NCBI GenBank assembly: GCA_035565675.1
Contig: DATMSA010000043.1
Location: 1 to 25,719, forward strand
Length of the DNA: 25,719 nucleotides
Direction: 5' to 3'
Origin: Capillimicrobium sp035565675
GTDB lineage: Bacteria; Actinomycetota; Thermoleophilia; Solirubrobacterales; Solirubrobacteraceae
The notes under the pieces were generated by a model. That model worked only from the letters and a program-made list of their open reading frames with translations, ran no database searches and was not told the DNA's origin. Positions 22,985 through 25,719 of this stretch are shown here, piece by piece; position 1 is the stretch's first letter, and every line of letters begins with the position of its first letter. A program made the translations under genes and the position numbers.

Positions 22985-23725
22985 TCAGGCGGGCTGGGGC
23001 CAGTGCTCCAGCCCGCGCTTGACCTGCGCCATGAAGGCGGCGCCGTAGACGCCGTCGATCAGGCGGTGGTCGTAGGAGATGCAGAGGTTCATCACCGGGC
23101 GCACGGCGATCGCCTCCTCCCCGTGCTCGTCGGTCACGACGACCGGGCGGCGGATCAGCGCCTCCATGTCGAGCACGGCGACCTGCGGCTGGTTGATGAT
23201 CGGCGTGGCCAGCAGCGCGCCGTACGCGCCGGGGTTGGTGATCGTGAACGTGCCGCCCTCCAGGTCGCTGGGGCGCAGCTCGCCGGCGCGCGCCCGCTGC
23301 GAGCGGTCGGCGATCGCGCGCGCCAGCCCGAGCAGGTCGAGCGCGTGGGCGTCGCGGATCACGGGCACGACGAGCCCGCGCCCGCCGTCGAGCGCGACCG
23401 CGATCCCGAGGTTGACGTGCGAGCGCACGACCACCTCGCCGTCGCGCAGCTCGGCGTTCATCCACGGCCAGTCGGCGAGCGCGTCGAGCGTGGCGCGGGC
23501 CACGAAGGGCAGCAGCGTGAGGTTCACCCCGTGCTCCTGCGCGTACCGCGGCTTGAGCCGCGCGCGCGCCGTCTCGACGGCGCCGAAGTCGACCTCGAAG
23601 ACCGCGGTCACGTGCGCGGCGGTGTCCAGCGAGCGGCGCATGTGCTCGCCGATCGTGCGTCGCATGCGGCTGAGGCGCTCGACCCGCTCCTCCGCGGCCG
23701 GCGCCCCGGTGGGCTGACTTGGCAT
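22985..23725 (-). CDS. E2 acyltransferase catalytic core without lipoyl domain
   Basis: The 246-residue protein matches the 2-oxoacid dehydrogenase acyltransferase (CAT-like) domain alone. It begins VERLSRMRRTIGEHMRRSL, the usual start of that core, and contains NLGIAVALDGGRGLVVPVIRDA, GGTFTITNPGAYGALLATPI and active-site SYDHRLIDG with His220 and Asp224. There is no lipoyl domain and no convincing subunit-binding domain in the short N-terminal tail. The start ATG (23725-23723) is chosen because upstream residues in this frame are antisense to the crotonase gene. The operator overlaps the start codon, so the message is probably leaderless. It should transfer the acyl group from the separate lipoyl protein to CoA. 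Confidence 0.88.
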   Translation of the reverse strand: MPSQPTGAPAAEERVERLSRMRRTIGEHMRRSLDTAAHVTAVFEVDFGAVETARARLKPRYAQEHGVNLTLLPFVARATLDALADWPWMNAELRDGEVVVRSHVNLGIAVALDGGRGLVVPVIRDAHALDLLGLARAIADRSQRARAGELRPSDLEGGTFTITNPGAYGALLATPIINQPQVAVLDMEALIRRPVVVTDEHGEEAIAVRPVMNLCISYDHRLIDGVYGAAFMAQVKRGLEHWPQPA

Positions 23726-23741
23726 ATACAGAACGATATAT
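23724..23741. promoter_or_regulatory. Predicted GntR operator, site 3 (shared by divergent genes)
   Basis: ATATACAGAACGATATAT; read on the minus strand it is ATATATCGTTCTGTATAT, matching site 2 at 14 of 18 positions. It almost fills the 25-bp space between the start codons of the E2-core gene (minus) and the crotonase gene (plus) and overlaps the first, so one bound dimer could control both. Confidence 0.65.
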
Positions 23742-23744
23742 GAT
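23739..23744 (+). promoter_or_regulatory. Candidate -10 box of the crotonase gene (leaderless)
   Basis: TATGAT lies six bases before the ATG at 23751, so transcription would begin at or next to the start codon. TTGGCA at 23719-23724 is a possible -35, but the 14-bp spacing is short. No Shine-Dalgarno is seen, which agrees with leaderless translation. Confidence 0.4.
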
Positions 23745-23750
23745 CTGCGC

Positions 23751-24587
23751 ATGCCCAGCGAGCACGGCTTCGACTGCCTCGACGTGACCGTCCGCGACGG
23801 GGTCGCCGTCGCGGTGATCGACCACCCGCCGATCAACCTGCTCGACCGCCGGCTGCGCGCCGACCTCGACGAGCTCAGCCGCCGCGTCGAGCGCGACGAC
23901 AACGTCCGCGTCCTCGTCCTGCGCAGCGCCGACCCCGAGTTCTTCATCGCCCACGCCGACGCGCGCGACGAGGTGGACCGCTACGCGGTCGCGCCGCCCA
24001 AGCGCCACGAGCTGGGCGCCTTCAACGCCATGCTCGAGCGCTATCGCACGATGCCGAAGGCCACGATCGCCCAGATCGAGGGGCGGGCGCGCGGCGGCGG
24101 CGCCGAGCTGGCGGCCGCGTTCGACATGCGCTTCGCCGCCCGCGGCCGCGCGCTGCTGAGCCAGCCGGAGGTCGCGCTGGGGATCTGCCCGGGCGGCGGC
24201 GCCACCCAGCGCCTCCCCCGCCTCATGGGACGCGGCCGGGCGCTGGAGGTGCTGCTCGGCTGCGACGACGTCGACGCCGACCTGGCCGAGCGCTACGGCT
24301 GGGTCGACCGCGCGCTGGACCCGCCGGAGCTCGGCCCGTTCGTCGATCGCCTCGCGCGGCGCATCGCGTCGTTCCCGGCCAGCGCGATCCGCTACGCGAA
24401 GCTCGCGGTCGAGGCCGCGCAGCCGTCGCCGATCCCCGGGCTGCTGGAGGAGTACGACTGCTTCAACCGCAGCGTCGTGGAGCCCGCCGCGTCCGCGCGG
24501 CTGCACGCGTTCCTGGACGCCGGCGGCCAGACCCGCGACTACGAGCGGGACCTCGGAGCGCGCCTGGCGGAGCTGCCGCCCGCCTGA
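23751..24587 (+). CDS. Enoyl-CoA hydratase/isomerase (crotonase) family protein
   Basis: A 278-residue crotonase-fold enzyme that acts on a CoA thioester. The oxyanion-hole loop GRARGGGAELAAAFD and the second glutamate in LSQPEVALGICPGGGATQRLP are both present, matching the two catalytic Glu of enoyl-CoA hydratases. The first oxyanion segment is FFIAHADARDE in place of the common FSAGADL, a variant seen in a crotonase subgroup, so the reaction may be hydration, isomerisation or hydrolysis. It follows operator site 3 and ends six bases before the stop of the convergent GntR gene. It likely completes the route after acyl-CoA formation. Confidence 0.87.
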   Translation: MPSEHGFDCLDVTVRDGVAVAVIDHPPINLLDRRLRADLDELSRRVERDDNVRVLVLRSADPEFFIAHADARDEVDRYAVAPPKRHELGAFNAMLERYRTMPKATIAQIEGRARGGGAELAAAFDMRFAARGRALLSQPEVALGICPGGGATQRLPRLMGRGRALEVLLGCDDVDADLAERYGWVDRALDPPELGPFVDRLARRIASFPASAIRYAKLAVEAAQPSPIPGLLEEYDCFNRSVVEPAASARLHAFLDAGGQTRDYERDLGARLAELPPA

Positions 24588-24593
24588 GCGCCG

Positions 24594-25259
24594 CTACGCG
24601 CGGGCCGCCTCGGTGCGGGCGCGCTCGCGCAGGTAGGCCTCGATCGTGCGCTGGCGATGCTGGCGGGCGAGCTTCTCGATCGCGTCGTGGTCGTCGGGGT
24701 CGCGCTCGATGAGCGCCAGCAGCTCGTCGTGCTCGCCGACCGACACCCGCCCGCGCTTGGGCAGGAACGAGAAGCCGGCGTGGCGGATGAGGTCGAGCTG
24801 GTCCCACGCCTGGCGGACGAGGCCGGCCAGGTAGGCGTTGGGGCAGCGGTCGACGATGAGCGCGTGGAAGCGCCGGTTGGCGTTGCCCGCCTCGCCCACC
24901 TCGAGGTCCTCGATCGCGGCCAGCATCGCCGCGTTGGTCTCGCGCAGGGCGGCGAGGTCGGCGGCCTCCAGATGCGGTGCGGCGTCGGCCGTCGCGTAGG
25001 CCTCGACGACGGCGAGCGCCGACAGGATCTCGTGCCAGCGTGCGGCGCTGTGCGTGGCGACCTGCGCGCCGACGTTCGGCGCGAACACGATCAGGCCCTC
25101 GGCCTCCAGGCGGCGGAACGCCTCGCGCACCGGCACGCCGCTGACGCCGAGCTCGCGCGCGAGCGTGTCGATGACCAGTCGGTGGCCGGGCAGGTAGTCG
25201 CCCTCGATGATCCGCGACCGGATGGCCTGGTAGGCCTGCTCCTGCTTGGTGTCGCTCAC
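24594..25259 (-). CDS. GntR-family regulator with FCD ligand-binding domain (predicted island repressor)
   Basis: The 221-residue protein has an N-terminal winged helix (about 8-72) reading AYQAIRSRIIEGDYLPGHRL, GVSGVPVREAFRRLEAEGLI and a wing NVGAQVA. A C-terminal FCD helical domain follows, with metal/ligand residues in NRRFHALIV, GEHDELLALI and LARQHRQRTIEAYL. The usual first metal ligand Asp (DxxxH) is Asn here, a known variation. The GTG at 25259 (GTGAGCGAC) is chosen; ATG 25268 and GTG 25280 would put the N-terminus inside operator site 4. FCD regulators usually sense a carboxylic acid or pathway intermediate. The operator beside its own start suggests autoregulation. Confidence 0.88.
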   Translation of the reverse strand: MSDTKQEQAYQAIRSRIIEGDYLPGHRLVIDTLARELGVSGVPVREAFRRLEAEGLIVFAPNVGAQVATHSAARWHEILSALAVVEAYATADAAPHLEAADLAALRETNAAMLAAIEDLEVGEAGNANRRFHALIVDRCPNAYLAGLVRQAWDQLDLIRHAGFSFLPKRGRVSVGEHDELLALIERDPDDHDAIEKLARQHRQRTIEAYLRERARTEAARA

Positions 25260-25262
25260 GAC

Positions 25263-25280
25263 GTACATGAAATCATGCAC
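25263..25280. promoter_or_regulatory. Predicted GntR operator, site 4 (autoregulatory)
   Basis: GTACATGAAATCATGCAC is nearly a perfect palindrome: GTACATGA pairs with TCATGCAC but for one base. Read on the minus strand it shares 12 of 18 positions with site 1 and keeps the GTRCA-N8-TGTAC frame. It lies three bases upstream of the chosen GntR start codon. Confidence 0.6.
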
Positions 25281-25325
25281 GACCGCGGATCGCGCGATCC
25301 GGCGCCGTTTGCGAACCTCCGCGGC

Positions 25326-25595
25326 GTGCCCGGCGATGCCCTCCTCCCCGTCCGCGTGCAGCCCCGCGCCAAGCGCACCGAGGTCGCCGGGGAGCGCGAG
25401 GGCGCGATCGTCATCCGGGTCGCCGCCCCGCCGGTCGACGGGAAGGCCAACCAGGCGCTGTGCCGGTTCGTGGCCAAGGCGGTGGGCGTGCCGCGCGGCG
25501 CGGTGAGCGTCGCCCGCGGCGAGAGCGGCCGCGACAAGCTGCTGCGGGTCGAGGGCGCCGACGTCGAGGCGGTGCGCGCGGCGCTGCTGCGCTGA
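25326..25595 (+). CDS. DUF167 (YggU-type) family protein
   Basis: A small conserved protein of unknown role, 89 residues from GTG 25326. The family pattern is clear: LLPVRVQPRAKRTEV, VIRVAAPPVDGKANQALCRFVA and the close GESGRDKLLRVEG (usually G-x-x-S-R-x-K). The PVDGKANxxL stretch is the family hallmark. An upstream ATG at 25275 would add 17 residues but would begin inside operator site 4, so the GTG, which gives a typical length, is preferred; the choice is not certain. It is divergent from the GntR gene and probably unrelated to the island. Confidence 0.85.
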   Translation: MPGDALLPVRVQPRAKRTEVAGEREGAIVIRVAAPPVDGKANQALCRFVAKAVGVPRGAVSVARGESGRDKLLRVEGADVEAVRAALLR

Positions 25596-25602
25596 GGGGC
25601 GG

Positions 25603-25719
25603 TCAGCCCTCGCCGACGAGCGGGACGAAGCGCACGCCCTCGTGGCGCTCGAGGTGGAGCGTGTCGCCGTGGCGGCGGACGAGCACGAGGCGATCGTCGA
25701 CGGGCGCGACGAGGCGGCC
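25603..25719 (-). CDS. Protein-L-isoaspartate O-methyltransferase, C-terminal fragment (continues outside window)
   Basis: Reverse-strand reading gives ALVAPVDDRLVLVRR, a variable stretch, and the end GVRFVPLVGEG before the TGA at 25605-25603. The LVxPV...LxxVRR...VRFVPLVG pattern is the C-terminal end of protein-L-isoaspartate methyltransferases, which repair damaged aspartyl residues using S-adenosylmethionine. Only about 38 residues are in the window, so the catalytic SAM-binding part is not visible. It is convergent with the DUF167 gene, with a 7-bp gap. Confidence 0.7.
   Translation of the reverse strand, partial: GRLVAPVDDRLVLVRRHGDTLHLERHEGVRFVPLVGEG

Noticed and set aside
21198..24506. 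Another reverse-strand open frame of about 1,100 codons
   Set aside because: It spans the antisense of E1-beta, E1-alpha, lipoyl and crotonase genes and even crosses the real E2-core gene in another frame; composition is shadow-like.
24657..25325. Long plus-strand extension of the DUF167 frame
   Set aside because: It is antisense to the GntR gene; the family-length protein starts at 25326 or at most 25275.
1..25719. CRISPR arrays, insertion sequences, tRNA or rRNA genes, phage genes
   Set aside because: No regularly spaced repeats, transposase motifs, terminal repeats, cloverleaf-like sequences or phage proteins were seen on reading both strands.

Overview
The window is very GC-rich actinobacterial DNA with strong G/C bias at third codon positions, many ATGA/GTGA gene overlaps, a LivM-LivG fusion and a PAS-GAF-PP2C-HATPase stress regulator. 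These traits suggest a soil actinomycete, plausibly class Thermoleophilia (Solirubrobacterales-like). That placement is an inference from style; no marker gene such as 16S rRNA is present. Genes fill almost the whole window and no gene-free stretch reaches 300 bases.

Region 1 (1-3690): the end of a TetR-type regulator, then glpD (FAD glycerol-3-phosphate dehydrogenase) overlapping an alkyl-DHAP-synthase-like flavoenzyme. Region 2 (3723-9990): housekeeping and stress genes. These are a DUF4239 membrane protein, a small beta-rich protein, a LapA-domain protein, a PAS-GAF-SpoIIE-HATPase sigma-factor regulator, a CDF zinc exporter, a STAS protein lacking the usual phosphoserine site, a convergent nucleotidyltransferase-fold protein and a metallophosphoesterase with no normal start codon. 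Two sigma-B-like promoters lie in this part.

Region 3 (about 10060-25260) is the most interesting part: a catabolic island. Operon A holds a lipoprotein solute-binding protein, LivH, a LivM-LivG fusion, LivF and two similar SDR dehydrogenases. Operon B holds a split phosphohistidine dikinase (a PEP-synthase-like His-domain subunit plus an ATP-grasp subunit, resembling phenylphosphate synthase PpsAB and the actinobacterial CreHI cresol kinase), an aldehyde dehydrogenase, E1-beta, E1-alpha and a free-standing lipoyl domain of a 2-oxoacid/acetoin-type dehydrogenase. A catalytic-only E2 acyltransferase lies on the opposite strand, followed by a crotonase and a divergently oriented GntR/FCD regulator. 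The same 18-bp imperfect palindrome (RTRYA-N8-TRTAY) occurs at four places: before operon A, before operon B, between the E2 core and the crotonase, and before the GntR gene. These are exactly the transcription start regions of the island, so I infer that the GntR protein controls all of it.

The likely logic is import of a small organic substrate by the Liv-type transporter, ATP-dependent phosphorylation by the split dikinase, alcohol and aldehyde oxidation by the SDRs and ALDH, and conversion to acyl-CoA units by the E1/E2 complex and crotonase. The substrate cannot be read from the sequence, and E3 must come from elsewhere. Region 4 (25326-25719): a DUF167 protein and the 3' end of a protein-L-isoaspartate methyltransferase gene.
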